DNA of 64,000 nt from Trichinella spiralis (Eukaryota > Nematoda > Enoplea > Trichinellida > Trichinellidae). The notes beneath the pieces were generated by a model. It was not told where the DNA came from and did not search any database. It saw nothing but the letters and a program-made list of their open reading frames with translations. The translations under genes and the position numbers were made by a program. Of this stretch, positions 1-19,700 are shown one piece after another. Position 1 is the stretch's first letter. Each line of letters opens with the position of its first letter. The stretch is taken from assembly GCA_000181795.3 (NCBI GenBank), contig CM012955.1, positions 2,378,654 to 2,442,653 of the forward strand. The letters run 5' to 3'.

Positions 1-102
1 AAATTTGTTATAAAAAGAAAATGATATATTCAGAATAAAAATATGCTATTCTAAAAGTTCAGATGAGATATTTTTAACAGTTGTTTAATTTTGCATTCTT
101 AG

Positions 103-3100
103 TCATTAGATGAACTTACTGATAAAGCAATTCCTGAGTCAATCCGACTTAAGAAAAATCTCCAATTACCAAAAGAATTAGGTAGTACAAAATATTGAAA
201 TGTTTTTCTTTTCCTAAATATGTATATATATATTATTTCTTTTTTTTTAGGTGAAGAAGAAGCATTGAAACGCATTAAAGAAATTGCGTCAAAAAATAAA
301 ATTTGGAAGAGTTATATTGGAATGGGTTTTAACGATTGTATTATCCCGTCGGTTATCAGACGCAATGTATTTGAAAATTTAAATTGGTCAGTGTGCCGTT
401 TTATTCTACTCTTAATAGCGCAATTTATGTCACAGCTTTCAGGCTTACACCATACACTCCATATCAACCGGAAATATCGCAGGGTCGATTGGAAAGTTTG
501 ATGAATTATCAAACAATGGTATGTCAGATGACTTCAATGGACGTTAGCAATGCATCACTGCTAGATGAAGCAACTGCGTGTGCAGAAGCTATGCAGCTTT
601 GCCATAGGTTTGTTGCAATGTTATTATAATAAAGTTAATTTTTTAAGATAATATGAGTTTTAGTGCTACTAAAAATAAGATATTTTTTGTCGATGCATAT
701 TTACATCCACAAAATATTGCCGTTTGCTCTACTCGTGCTCAGTAAGTTATGTGTTTCTGTGAATGTGTATATATCAACCAATATCAAATTTTAGAACAAT
801 GGGAATTCAATTGAAATTGGTTAGAAATTGGGAAAAGGAAAATTTAGATGGTATATCTGGTGCAATCGTTCAATATCCAAATACAGAAGGCGCACTGGTC
901 GATTACTCTGCTTTAGCAGACCGTGTTCATTCACACGGAGTATTTATGTCATTATTCTTTGGGAACAAATGAATTTTGGACAAATCTGAAATTTTTTTTA
1001 TTGCAGGGACTTTTTGTTATGGCTACAGACCTTTTGGCGTGCGCTTTGATTCGACCACCTGGAGAATACAAAGCTGACGTGTGTGTTGGCAATACACAGC
1101 GCTTTGGCTTGCCTCTTGGTTACGGTGGACCCCATTCAGCATTTTTTGCTGTATCGAATAGATTTAAAAATGGTGCTTTAATCCGTCTTATTCCTGGTAG
1201 AATTGTAGGCTTATCAAAGTTTGTATTCATTTTTTTAAATTAAAATTAAATTTTATTTCTTAATGCAACAATAATTGTAGAGATCGTAATGGTTCGCCAG
1301 CGTATCGTCTTGCTTTACAAACCAGAGAGCAGCATATTCGTAGAGGCAAAGCAACATCCAACATCTGCACTTCTCAAGTATATGAAATGCACTTTTATGA
1401 TCATTACTTTTTCATGCTCATGATATAGTAGTGTTATAAAAATTTTAGAGAAAAAGATAAAATTTAGAAACCATATTCTGTAGAAATAGAATTCAATTTA
1501 TAATTAATTGTTATTTTCCAACTTTATGAAAAAAATAATTAACTTTGCGCTTTGTGTTTCCGTGCGCAAGAGCCCGTTGATTACATTTCAGTGGCTTCAG
1601 TTTAGCAGAAGGGAAGGTTTATTTGTTGAGCTGAAATATATTCAATATTATTTATTTAGGCGTTGTTGGCAAATTTATCAGCTATGTACGCTATACATCA
1701 TGGCCCGGTGGGCTTGAAGCGCGTGGCCAAAAAAGTTCACGATGCAACATTGGTTGTTGCAGAAGGTATTTTATACTTTATTTTATTATGAATTTATAAC
1801 ATTGCTTATAATAATATCGATAAAATTATATATTTATTTTTTAAGTTTAACATTTTTCAGGTTTAAAGAAATGTGGCTTTCAATTGAAGCATGATAATTT
1901 CTTTGACACACTAACGATAGAAAATATCGATAGCAATCAAGTTGAGAAAATTCGACGTCGAGCTGAACAATCACATATAAATCTTCGTTATTATACAAAT
2001 CCAAACCAGGTTTTTATATCTATTATTATTGTTGTTGTTGCTTTTTAATTATATTATATTTATTTTTAAGTAATTTTATTTAGATTGGAATTTCATTGAA
2101 TGAAACAGTTGAAAATGAAGATTTGGCTAATTTGCTCGAAATATTTGATTTCAAATATGACCAGGTGAAGGAAATGAGCTGCATTTTTCAGTTAACAAAA
2201 TAAATTAATTTTTTTTCTACTTTAGCATTTCAAATTGAATACAATTGAAGCAAATTCTGTTTATCATTCGAATTTTGCGCGTCAATCTGCATTTTTGACC
2301 AGTGATATTTTTAATACGTGAGTTAAATTGAAAATTATATTTTTATTTTAATTTTTTCTTTCAAATTCATTTAACAATCATGCTGATGATGATATATATT
2401 CATATATTAGAATTCATTCTGAGCAAATGTTTGTACGATATATTGAACAATTGCAAAGTCGAGATGTATCGCTGGTGGACTCTGCTATTCCATTGGTTGA
2501 AAATATGCAGAGCATTTATTTATATAGATTGTCCATTTTTGGGGTTTTCCCATTTTTAACAGCTTCAATTTCAGGGTTCTTGCACAATGAAGTTGAACAG
2601 TTCAACACAGTTAACGGTGAATTTTAGTTTGTTGTGTTTTGTAAGCTTTTTACAAAAAAATTATCATAATGTTGAAGCCGTGTTCATGGCCTGAATTTTG
2701 CAATATTCATCCATTTGTGCCTGCAGAACAGGCCGCTGGATATCGTCATTTATTGAAAAACTTGGAAGATTGGTTATGCGAAATAACTGGCTTTGATAAA
2801 ATGTCATTCCAACCAAATAGGTAAGTTTATGATTTTAATTTTTCTGACGATATTTTAAAGTAATGTATCGCGTTTTCAGCGGAGCACAGGGCGAATTTTC
2901 TGGACTCATCACCATCAGAGGCTATTTGCATTCGTTGGGGCAGTCCAACAGAGATGTATATTATTTCCTTATATATATGTAATGAATTTATTATTGCAAT
3001 TTTTACATTTAGATATGTTTGATCCCTGTCTCTGCTCATGGTACTAATCCAGCCAGTGCTCGTATGGCTGGATTCAAAGTGGAAAATGTGAAAACTGATC

Positions 3101-4585
3101 ATGATGGCAATATTGACTTTACTGATTTGAAGGATAAGGTGAATTTTGTCATTATTATAATATAGTTTTATTTGTATGTGTGCGTGTGTGTAATTTTAGG
3201 TCGAGAAAAATAAAAGTCGGTTAGCATGCATGATGATAACTTATCCATCAACATTTGGAGTTTTTGAAGAACGCATTAAAGATGTTTGTCAAATTGTACA
3301 TGAATACGGTGGACAGTTATATTTTGATGGAGCCAATATGAATGCTCAAGTGGGGCTTTGTCGTCCTGGTGATTATGGTTTTGATGTATGCCATCTGAAT
3401 TTGCACAAAACATTTTGCATACCTCATGGAGGAGGAGGCCCAGGAATGGGGCCGATTGCAGTGTATTTCAGTGGTTTTTTTTATTTTAATGAAATTGATT
3501 ATTATTTATCTTTGGTGTTTAAGGAAATCTCACTTGGCTCCGTTTCTCCCTTCAAATGAGACAACAGCTATTAACGATGCCGAAACACCCCAATTTTTCA
3601 CAGGTCCGGTGAGCAGCTGTGCATCGTCTTCAGCTAGCATTCTTCCTATTCCGTGGACATACATTGCTACTATGGGAAGTTCAGGCTTACGCAAAGCTTC
3701 GCAAGTGGCAATTCTGAATGCAAACTACATGGCCAAGCAACTCTCCTCGCATTACAAAATCGTGTACAGAGGAGCTAACAGTAAATGAAATTTTTGAATT
3801 GTCATTTTGCAATTACTGCATTATAACTTTTAGATTTTGTTGCTCATGAATTTCTTATTGATTGTCGAGAATTTAAAAAAACAGCTAATGTGGAAGTGAC
3901 AGACATTGCCAAGCGTTTGATGGACTATGGGTATTATTTCACTTATTTCAATATGCATTTTAAATAATGAGGTAAAGATTTAAGAAGGATAAATTATTAT
4001 TAATTTTCCGTACTGGCAATTTATGCTTTTCCAATTTTTAGTTTAAAAGCTAGCTTATTAACGACAAAATTTTTAAATTGCTCTTCTTTGGATACGTAAA
4101 ATTGTATTGTTGTTGTATGATATTTGATTAATTTGAGATTTCATGCACCAACGGTATCATTTCCGATTGCTGGATGCTTGATGATAGAGCCAACTGAAAC
4201 GGAAGATAAGAGAGAATTAGATTGGCTATGTGAGGCGTTGATTATGATAAGAGAAGAGATTGCTGATATTGAACAAGGAAAGCAGGACAAGGAAAACAAC
4301 GTGCTAAAAGTAGTCGCTATCGTGAAATGATTATAAAAGCTGTTTTGCCAAATTAATTTCAGATGGCACCGCATAATATTCAAAGCGTATGCAGCGATTC
4401 TTGGAATCATCCGTACAGTAGGCAGTTGGCAAGTTTTCCTACTGTAATGAAATCTTTTTGTTGTTTTTGAATTATTTTTATTTTTATAATTTATTCTACA
4501 GGAATGGTCGGCGAGGAAAGTGTGGCCATTTGTTGCTCGTATTGATGAAGTGTACGGCGACATGCATTTGAAATTGACTCGCTAG
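103..4585 (+). CDS. GLDC: Glycine dehydrogenase (decarboxylating), P-protein; 5' partial
   Basis: PLP-dependent P-protein of the mitochondrial glycine cleavage system: it decarboxylates glycine and passes the aminomethyl group to the lipoyl H-protein. Twenty-two exons join in frame to 921 codons plus stop: 103-181, 251-386, 443-607, 664-741, 795-939, 1007-1218, 1281-1377, 1660-1765, 1861-2009, 2084-2164, 2226-2317, 2411-2495, 2575-2616, 2678-2820, 2880-2955, 3013-3138, 3200-3462, 3524-3780, 3834-3930, 4138-4309, 4363-4443, 4502-4585. The reading begins [16 protein letters not shown], about residue 80 of the roughly 1020-aa animal enzyme, so the mitochondrial targeting peptide and first exon(s) lie left of the window. 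Diagnostic stretches are [35 protein letters not shown] and [18 protein letters not shown]; the PLP lysine of HKTF is codon 3407-3409. No breaks seen. Weakest junction: the acceptor at 2677. Confidence 0.95.
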
Positions 4586-4948
4586 TTAGTTAGTTAGCTA
4601 GCTAGCTAGCTAGTTATATGTAGTTTTGAAATTTCACAACAAAAATTGGGAATATTGAATACTGTTGATTTTGCTATCTGGGTATTTTTTTTCTATTTTC
4701 AGAAGAGCGGTTCTGGTTTATTTTGGAGTAATAAAAGTTTGTGGTGGCATCGAGTGATGTGAAATATTACAAATATACCTATATATATACATATAGATAG
4801 TAATAATTTCACTAAACTGTGAATTTTTACGTTTTACACATTGTAAAAAAGTAAGCAGAAATTTAATCTTAATTTTCAGTATTGCAATTGCACAATAGAG
4901 ATTAAAATAGTGGTGTGATTTTTGTTTCAAATAACAACACTTATTGTT
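4586..4948. other. Tail-to-tail intergenic gap with GLDC and LATS 3' ends
   Basis: Starts with a tetranucleotide run of TAGT then TAGC units (about 4583-4615) that includes the GLDC stop codon. A + strand AATAAA at 4730-4735 is the likely GLDC polyadenylation signal. On the minus strand an AATAAA lies at 4717-4722 and an ATTAAA variant near 4862-4867, either of which could serve LATS. The two transcripts probably end within, or overlap across, this gap. No gene seen. Confidence 0.6.
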
Positions 4949-11031
<6,083 letters not shown>

Positions 11032-12298
11032 TCATTCATTGAGCATGTTGCAATGTTCTGCAAAAGGAGGAAATTGTATTTTTTCGCATTTTCATTGCTA
11101 ATTAACATAAAAATAAGCAACAAAGCAGAATGAATTGTGGAAATTGAGTGAAGTAAAAGAAGAAGACGAAAGTTCTGTTGTCAGTTGTGAGCTGACAAGT
11201 GCATCGTATTGGTACTTGTTTTTTCAACTGAAGAAAATCAGATCACCAAAACTGATCACGTTCTGCTATTGCAGAGCGAGAGACAGAGAAAGAGAGAGAG
11301 AGCGAGAGTGTCGTCAACTTCGAATGAAGACCCACTCTCTGGTAAGATGCAATCGAACAAAGAGATGCACAGCCAACCAAGCGCCGCCTCCATCTTTGGT
11401 CGAATCAGTTGGCTAGTTGTTACAGTATACTGATCAGACTAAATTCTGAATGGCTGACGACTGAGACAGTTTTGGGGATCGCTGGACAATCCCTGTACAG
11501 CGAAACGTCCATTCATTGGTTGCGCCACCATCAGAATTTTATTGGCTCTTTTTTTCTGCAAACACGCATTGTCAGCCGGCATTTCATAATGACCTTTTTC
11601 CGTGATGGCCTCGATCCTCTCCACTGAGCCACCGACCCACCCACGCATTCCAGTCACACCGACCTTCACAGTGAAGCTAATGCCGAACATTCCGAACAGC
11701 AAACTATCATTTTGCATCAGTTGTTATTGATGAACAAAAATTTGCACACACCTACACACACATGTATATATGCAATGTAATTTATTTGTAGTTAGTTGGA
11801 CAAATTTTCCCAAAAAGCAGATGAAACATTTTTTTTCATATTTTATCATAATAGAAGAGTGTTTGTTCTTTTTCTATTTTTAATTTTTCATCTGGAAATT
11901 TATCATCTTTTGAGAAAAAGTCGAATTTGTCTACGCAGAATAATTTGAATTCCTATTTTTTGTTTATGCACTATTCCAACTGATGAAGTTGACGTTTTTT
12001 TCTTGATAAAGGGGTTCAAAAGTTTGTGGAAAAAATTATTTTTTTACAAATTGAATATTCACACGTCTCAAATGCCGAAAGTCGAGGGATGCTTTTTCGA
12101 GCAATGAGCAGTTTTGTTTTTCAACTGTTTCATTTTAAAATTTTCACTGAAAACTCATGATCGAAATACTTCAATGTTGTGTTTTTTGTTTTTTTTTACA
12201 CAGAAATATAATGTTCCCATGTTAGAATACAGAATACTTTTCATAATTGAGAAAATAGAGAAAAAGTATATACAGTGTAAACTTGTGAAATGTGATGT

Positions 12299-12347
<49 letters not shown>

Positions 12348-15253
12348 GGAAGAAATCAAAGTTTGGACTATGAATAACAACTGTTTTATAGTTTTTAGTG
12401 TTTATATCATGTCATGTCATTTGTCATGTTAGCATATAGGTAGGTAGATATTTGCAAAGCAAAAAAAATATCCACTTATTTATTTGTCGGCATTGTGAAT
12501 GTTCAGCTTTATGAGCACTGGCTAACTCGTATTACACACAAATGAAAACTATGACTATGCTCTATTGATTGCTGTTTCTGCCAACAGTCAAGCAGCAATA
12601 ACTGTTTCAATTTTTGCAATGCAATTTTGAAGAGATGCGCTTTTGGTGATATTTGCAAAATGTGTTTTTAATTAATGTTACTGATTTGCTATTCCATATT
12701 TCATTCATTCACTGATAGCAATAAAAGAGCACAGAAGTCACGTTTTATCTGTTTATTTTAGAAAATTTGAAGAATAACATTTATTTATTTATTTATTTAT
12801 TTACCAGTTTTAATGGTAAACCATTTTTACTAAAATTTATGACTTGGTTGGAGTGATTTATAAATGTCCCGAAGGAGAATAGCTTGTGGCATGACGTGCT
12901 TTCGCAAATAGTGTTCCACAAATTGCATTTGCATTATTGCTTAATCGCACCATATGTATTATTATTGTGATTTCATCATAAGTTTTTAAGCTGAAATCCA
13001 TAGAATACACACACATACACAAGCATTGAGATATCATCATTAAAGTATTGTTATATATATTTTTTTTTTGAAAAAATTGAAAGTTTGCAATTTTATACAT
13101 ATGACAATTGTGGGTTTAAATGAATATTTTTTCACCTTGGCATGCTAGTGTGGTGAAAGATGTTAATCTTCAAAGAAGAAAAAGTAGTTTGTTGAACCGT
13201 CATCAATCCAACATTGCAGATGCTATCGTTTCGAGTAGGTGGACACATGCCTCTGCATTAAAAATATCCATTATACATTGCAGTTGTCAGGCATATTAGC
13301 AAAAATAATCGTTTCGGAAATGTGTGACAGTCCAAAAATAGAATGTTAAGAACTGACTGATTGTGCTGTTCAAAATGGGAATATTTATAAATCTACAATA
13401 TTGAGCGTTTTGTGTTGTTTATTAGTCGAAATTTTTTTGATTTATACTACTTGAGCATCTGCACAAAATGATGTTTTGTCGTAATTTATGTTGGAAATAA
13501 ATTTGCATTGTTCTTCACTTTTCCATCCATCAGTTGGGATTCATTTCTCTTTCGTTTGCTGATCACATTGAGCGTTATTTTTGAGAAAGAGAGAAAATTT
13601 TTATCTTGTCAAAAATATTTAAACATAATTCTTCTCATTTTAACATTAATATTTTATATTTTTGTTTTTGTCACTTTGTGATTTATTTTTTTTTAACAAG
13701 TTTTAATATATTTTCAATAATTAATAAAGTAAATTTAATTCTGTAATTATCTACTAATCATTGCCATACTATATTCATCTTAATTATCGAAAAAATTAAA
13801 ATTTATTAGTTTCAATTATTTATTATGAACGTACGTTTGGTTAAAAAAAATATCCGTTCCCTTTGAATATATTTTGTTGCACATCTTTTGCAAATTTGGT
13901 TGCATCATTGTTGTTATGATGATGTGCAGCATGGTAATTTTATTAGCATTATCAACGTAGCGTTATTTCAAAAATTTGCATTTTTATCAAGCGCGATTTA
14001 TTGATTGACCTCAGAAGATTTGTACATATTTCCTTGCAATGAATCAGTGGTCCGTCGTCATTATTCATCATGTGGAAAAAAAACTTTTCAGGCTCAAAAT
14101 TCGAACTGATACGTGTAATATTTGCTCGATCGCTTGCAATGATTTTTGTTTGTTGTTCAATTTGGCAATCATTTTACGTTAGACAAATTATGTAATGGGA
14201 AAAGAAGTGGAGAATAACTTTTCTTCTTACAGTAACAGAAGTGAAATTTAAATTTTACAGTATTACAAGTAGACAGACGAGGATGATGATGATGTAATAT
14301 TTATAAAAAAAAAAACAAAAGCAATTTTTCTCAACGTTAACGCCGTCACCATTGGCGGAAGTTACTTTTCTTATTTCAAACAAATGATCATTTTCTTTTT
14401 TATTAGAAAACGTACGAAATATGAAGTATGTCGGAGTTGGCTTGCAGCAAAAGATTCAATAGCTGGCATTGTGAATGAATGAATGATGAAGTAAAACAGA
14501 AAGATAATGTTGTATCTGTGATTAAATAATAATGATTTTATTTTTCAGGTGTATCATTTGCATAGTGAGAGACAAGAGCTGTGTATCGCCCTTGTGGTAA
14601 ACGATATTTTAACCATGTTTAGAGTTGTAGCCGAAGAAGTTGTCAAGTCGGTGCCAGAGACGAAAACACACGCACTTTGCGCTTAACCATGGACGTGTGA
14701 TTCATTTCAGTGCCAAGAAGAGAAAACAGCTTTGGGAATAATAATAATAAATTAAATTGAGTGAAGCAAAAGAGCAAAAGCATTGGGAACTTGGCGTCAC
14801 CTGAACAACTGGGAAATTAGCGGAAGTTGCTGAAAACAACGTTGCAGCTGTCCGTGTCAATTAAAACGTATATATATATCTATATATATGTATGACGAAT
14901 TTTTATTGCTTGGAAGTTTGATAGCAATAACGGCGAGCGACATTGCTTGCTTGGTCAACAAGGCAGCGGCAAGAGCAGAAGATCCTTTCCATTGCTTATT
15001 GCTGGCCACACAACGACGAAATTCTAGCGAAAATTACAGCGGTTAGTAGGGAAATATGCGGGCTGTCGATTTTCAAACATTGTTCCATTTTATTCTACAG
15101 TAGATTTATAGGGATCGTTTTGTGCAGCCAAAGAAGAAGAAGAAGAAAATAACCAAGCAAGACGTGAAGATTTGAAGCAGATAAAAAATTAATTAATAAT
15201 TTCATAATAATTCTACTCGGATTTGGCTGTATTTCGATTCGACGACTGCAGGC
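11032..15253. other. Head-to-head intergenic region between LATS and dystrophin
   Basis: 4.2 kb with no convincing coding exon. From 11032 to about 11720 the base composition is less AT-rich, with a GA-rich run near 11278-11307; this is the likely LATS promoter or leader. A (CA)n microsatellite spans about 12300-12344 and a TTTA run lies near 12780-12805. From about 14550 to 15250 there is another less AT-rich stretch with an acceptor-like tttttcag ending near 14549 and a short upstream ORF starting ATGTTTAGAG near 14619, plausibly dystrophin 5' untranslated sequence. I looked for calponin-homology exons on the + strand here and saw none. Confidence 0.5.
12300..12344. repeat. (CA)n dinucleotide microsatellite
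   Basis: About 22 perfect AC units in intergenic DNA. The open frames across it on both strands are only repeat translation (THTHTH, CVCVCV). Confidence 0.95.
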
Positions 15254-16740
15254 ATGTTCTTAGCCGCCAGCAAGCATTTACGTCAACTTGACAAAGAGGA
15301 GAAAACCGTCTCTTCCGAAGCCAAACAACAGCAGCGTAGAATCTCGCTGCCGGCGCACAAACAATCCTTGGCACAATTCCAACACCATTTGACTGGTAAG
15401 CAAGCATTTTTGATTAATTATTATTATTATCTTATGGGATATTTTTGATAATTTTCAAAAAAAAATATTGATTTGGACTTTTTAATTGGAGTTGTTGTTT
15501 CAACTGCATATTATAGAGTTTAAATTGATATTTAAAAAATATTCCCTGAATTCATTCATTATTCGACAATTGTTAAATTTTGTATTTTCATTGAAAGTAT
15601 TTTCATTTCATGACAGATGTTTGTTAATTTTAAAAATTTGTTCTACTTTTTGCACGTCAGCTACGTTTGCTTGAAGGAAAAAAGGACGCAATTGCATTCT
15701 TTTTTCTTTTTTATTTTTATCAAACGTTGCTCTGACGACTTCATTCATGCTATTATTTATTCCGTTATTTTTTAATTTTTCCAATTATAACTTTGAATGC
15801 TTCAAGCAGAACTGTTCCGCTTGTTTATTCAAACTAAACTTTTTTCCGTTCCATTATTGTAATTTTCAACCAATTTCACGCATCCATGTAACGATGATGC
15901 ATTGTAATATTTTATAAATTTTATTTTATTTATTTTCCTTATCATGCTGTTGAATGAGAATCATACAGGCGAATTGAGGCAGTTTTAGTGCTTTGTAAAT
16001 GTTGTTCGTACAGTTTTATTTTTCCTACAAATACACGATCGTCAATGGTCGTATTGTTCAATGATGCATCAATAGGAAACGATGAGCCTTTTGTTAGGTT
16101 TTTTAATTTTATTTGAAGTCTACGACAAGTCATCATCAAAGCAGCAATTGCTGCTTGACGGTTGGCTATTAAAAATTGTTTTTAATAAAAGCAAAAAAAA
16201 GAAGCAACATCTTTTAGCATGCATCGAGTGTATGTATATATATACATTTGAAAAAGGTGTGTCGCTTTGAAGCGATCTGTTGAGCTTTTTTGAATGCTTG
16301 GTGAATTTTCACGTGTATAATAAGTGCGCCAGTGAGAGTGTGAATATTATTGTTGCACTTACGAATCGAATAACACTCGCGTTGTTGCTGTTCAACATGG
16401 GTGAATTTTATTTTCATTTTTTACATTTTTTTAAAATTTGTTTCATAAAAATAATTGGTTTCTTTTTCATTTCAGATGAAGAATCAAATCGATTGAGGGA
16501 CATATACGATCTGCAAGGCTGTAGTCATGCTACAGTAAGAATTGACAAAATTTGCATTGATTGAAAATTTCTATTCAATTGTATTGGTGATCGCAATAAT
16601 ATTTATTCCATTGTAGGAGGATGATGGCAGTTGTGCTGATTCGGATAGGAAAAGTTCAGTCGAAGCAGGCGCCGCTAATGATCGGTTGTCTCGAATTCGA
16701 TCCGGTCAAGTGACATGGTCGACAATATCTTCAAATATCA
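15254..16740 (+). other. DMD: Dystrophin exons 1-3: unique N-terminal segment
   Basis: Exons 15254-15395, 16476-16534 and 16617-16740 encode about 108 residues starting [11 protein letters not shown], rich in Gln, Ser, Asp and Glu, with no CH-domain motif. Exon 1 is preceded by gactgcag, so it could also be entered by splicing from an upstream exon in phase 1. Intron 1 is 1080 nt. Exon 3 ends with [11 protein letters not shown], the position where the linker between CH2 and spectrin repeat 1 sits in full-length dystrophins. Function of the segment unknown. Confidence 0.8.
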
Positions 16741-19700
16741 GTACAATTTGATGAAGATATACAATTATTGAATAACATATATATTTTTTTTTCTTGATTT
16801 GTAGCTTTAAATTTAAATGTTTTGCTGACCGATGTTGAGAAGATGTCTGCACCGGATTTACGCGAAATGCTTAGTTCTTTGAATGAATGGCTCGAATATG
16901 CGACATGCTTTATTAAATTTCAGTTTGCCGAATCTCGTGTTTCTAGCAAAGAGGCTTTAGATAATTTGAAAGTAAGATACATTTTAATGAAAATAAACAA
17001 AACAAACAATGCAGTCCAACTTAATTATGACGTGGTTTTATTTTAGGAGAAAGTGCAATTTTTGAAAAAATTTGAATCTGCCGTCAAAAGGCTATTGCAC
17101 GTTGTAGAATGCTTATTGCAAGACGGTTCGGTCGACAGTCACATTAGTGCAATTCGTGCGGAAATGCAATCTTTGTCCATTAGATGGAATAATCTTATCG
17201 ATTTGACAGGCACGGATTCTTGTTTTTTAAATTTTGAATTATTTTAATATATATATATTTTTTTCTTTTTAAATCAATCGTCTGTTTGGTTGTAGAAATG
17301 ACTTATGAATCCGTTTCGAATCAGTTTGACAGAACACCAGCTCCACACTTGGAGCAAGCTTTGCAGTCGTTGAGTGAATGGCTCGACTGTGCCGAAGATG
17401 TGATTGCAACGCAAGATTTGGATAGCATTGATGAATTGGACATTACAGCTGCCAAAATACAACGATTACAAGTATGGTTTTTTGCTTTTAATTTTTGTGA
17501 AATTATTTATATTTTAATAATAATATTATTATTATTCAATTGAATAGGATTTACAAAATGAGATGACTGTTCAAAGGGAAAATTTGAATTTTGTCGCCAA
17601 CGCTGCCGATGAACTGCTACGCGAGGGTACTGGCGCTTACGACAAATTGTCCAAGAAACTCAGAAGTGTCGTTCCACGGTAATTTTTTTCTTGTTCTGCT
17701 TCACAGTTTATTCAAATTTTTCTCAAATATATATATTTCATAACAAAAAGAAGATAATTATCAAATGTTCTGCTTTGGAATTGTTTTCAGATGGACAGAT
17801 ATTGAAAGAGTGTTGACCAATCAGTTGACACGTTTGAAAGCTGGAATGAGTAAGCTTCAAGATTGGGAATTCCGGGCATCTGAATTAGAAAATTGGATGC
17901 TACAAGTGAAGGAGTTTATTCAAGCTGAAAAACCTGCACTTGGTAATACTGAAACACTGAAAGCTCAGCTTGAACAAAGTCAGGTGTGTGTGTGTGTGTT
18001 TGAATAATCCCAATAATTTCGTTCTTTTTTTTTTCTTTTGCTTTTTCATTCAGCAAACTATATGTATGATAAAAGTTTTTCATTTATACTGTACTTGTTG
18101 GAACTTTTGTATGTGGTTTGTGATAATGGTTGAAAGTTTGGTTATGTTGTCAGGAAAAAATGAATAATATTTCAGGCTTTGATGAATGATATTGAGACGC
18201 TTGTTCCGAAAATTCAACAAATGGAAACTTGGGTGCATGAATTGGAACTTAACTGCAAACCTCGAGTTGGTGAATATTTGCGTGCACGTATGGAAGATAT
18301 CGACTCACGATGGACCGATGTTGTAAGAGTAACCGAGGCGAAGCATGAAAGGTATGAATATTTCCTCAAAATTTGATATCTTTATAATTCTATTTCATCA
18401 TCAATATTATCTTAGATTTATTGTTTGTTTGTTTGTTTGTTTGTTTAACTTTTAGGGGGTTGGGGGAGAAACACTGACGCATTTGTATCATTTGAAAAAT
18501 ATTTTTCCTTCACTTCTGCCATCTTACTCTAAGAACAATAATGTAAATAATAATCAGAGTGCATGGGTTTTTTATTTCCTATTTTTCAGCTTGAATAAAG
18601 CGTACACGCAGAGTAAAGTGATCTTTGACGAAGTGCAACAGTTAACTCAGTGGCTTTGGAGTGTGGAGCAAGAAATACAAACTTTTGGCAATCCATCTTC
18701 CGGTAAAGAACTTCACACCATGATCAAGCAACACAAGGTTTGTAACTTTTTTTTAGAAAATATTTCATTTAAAAAATATTCAATTTACAATTAATTGAAC
18801 ATTGTTTATTTAATTAAGCTTCGCTTAGCATTTTCATTGATTCATTATGGTTGGAATTGAAAAGTGTCTTTGTCTTCAGAATTTGATTGAATGCCCATGT
18901 TGATTGCATGTTAAAATTCCTGTTAAAAATAATAATATATTGGGTATTTCTTTTTTAAATCTATTTTACATGTTTGTGTTCAATTTTATAAAGGTGCCGC
19001 AAGGAGAGTTGTTTCGATTGATAAAATATGTTGGAAGAAGGAGACATATGGAAGGAAAACTTTTGTTGTTGTTGTTGTTCTTGTTGTTCAATGAATGCAT
19101 ATATTTATTGTAATTTATTATAGCAAATTTTGGATGAGTTGCGCAGCAAAGCAGAAATTGTCGAACATGCTGCACTGATGGGCGAGCAGATAGTCGAAGC
19201 AGCAAGCGAGGCTAATGATGCTTCTTTGCAATTGAAGAGGCGATTTTTGAACACACGTGAACAGTGGTCGGCTATATGCCAACAAATGGAAGCCAGATTG
19301 TCCGTTCTGACCGATGCATTTGAATTGTGGAAAGAATTTCAAGGTAATTACTATTTTTTTTCTTCAGTTATTATAATTTAAAAATTGCTTCTTTTATTTT
19401 TTGCAAAAAATCAAAAAAAAATAAAATTTTATTAGAACTAGTGGCTGCTGAAAAAATATCACTTGATCGACTTGAACAGATGCTGAACGAGCCGATGAAA
19501 TCTGCTACAGATGCTGAAGAGTTTTCTGAACAACTTGATGTAACTAACAACAGTTATTTTCCCTTCTATTATTGATTTTTTTTGAAAAAAAACCACACAT
19601 ATTTATGTTAATTTTTTTTTCTGTTGTAAAAATTATGACTTCTTTTTTGAAGGAATTTGAACGTTTGATGGAAGGTAGCGGTGGTCATAATCGTATTATT

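Noticed and set aside
11135-11433. Overlapping + strand frames of 70-90 codons near the LATS start
   Set aside because: Arg/Glu runs come from a GA microsatellite, the frames overlap each other, and there are no splice or family signals; better read as promoter or leader.
11439-11717. Minus-strand 92-codon frame upstream of LATS
   Set aside because: No recognisable motif and no phase-compatible link to LATS exon 1, which has an in-frame stop just upstream of its ATG.
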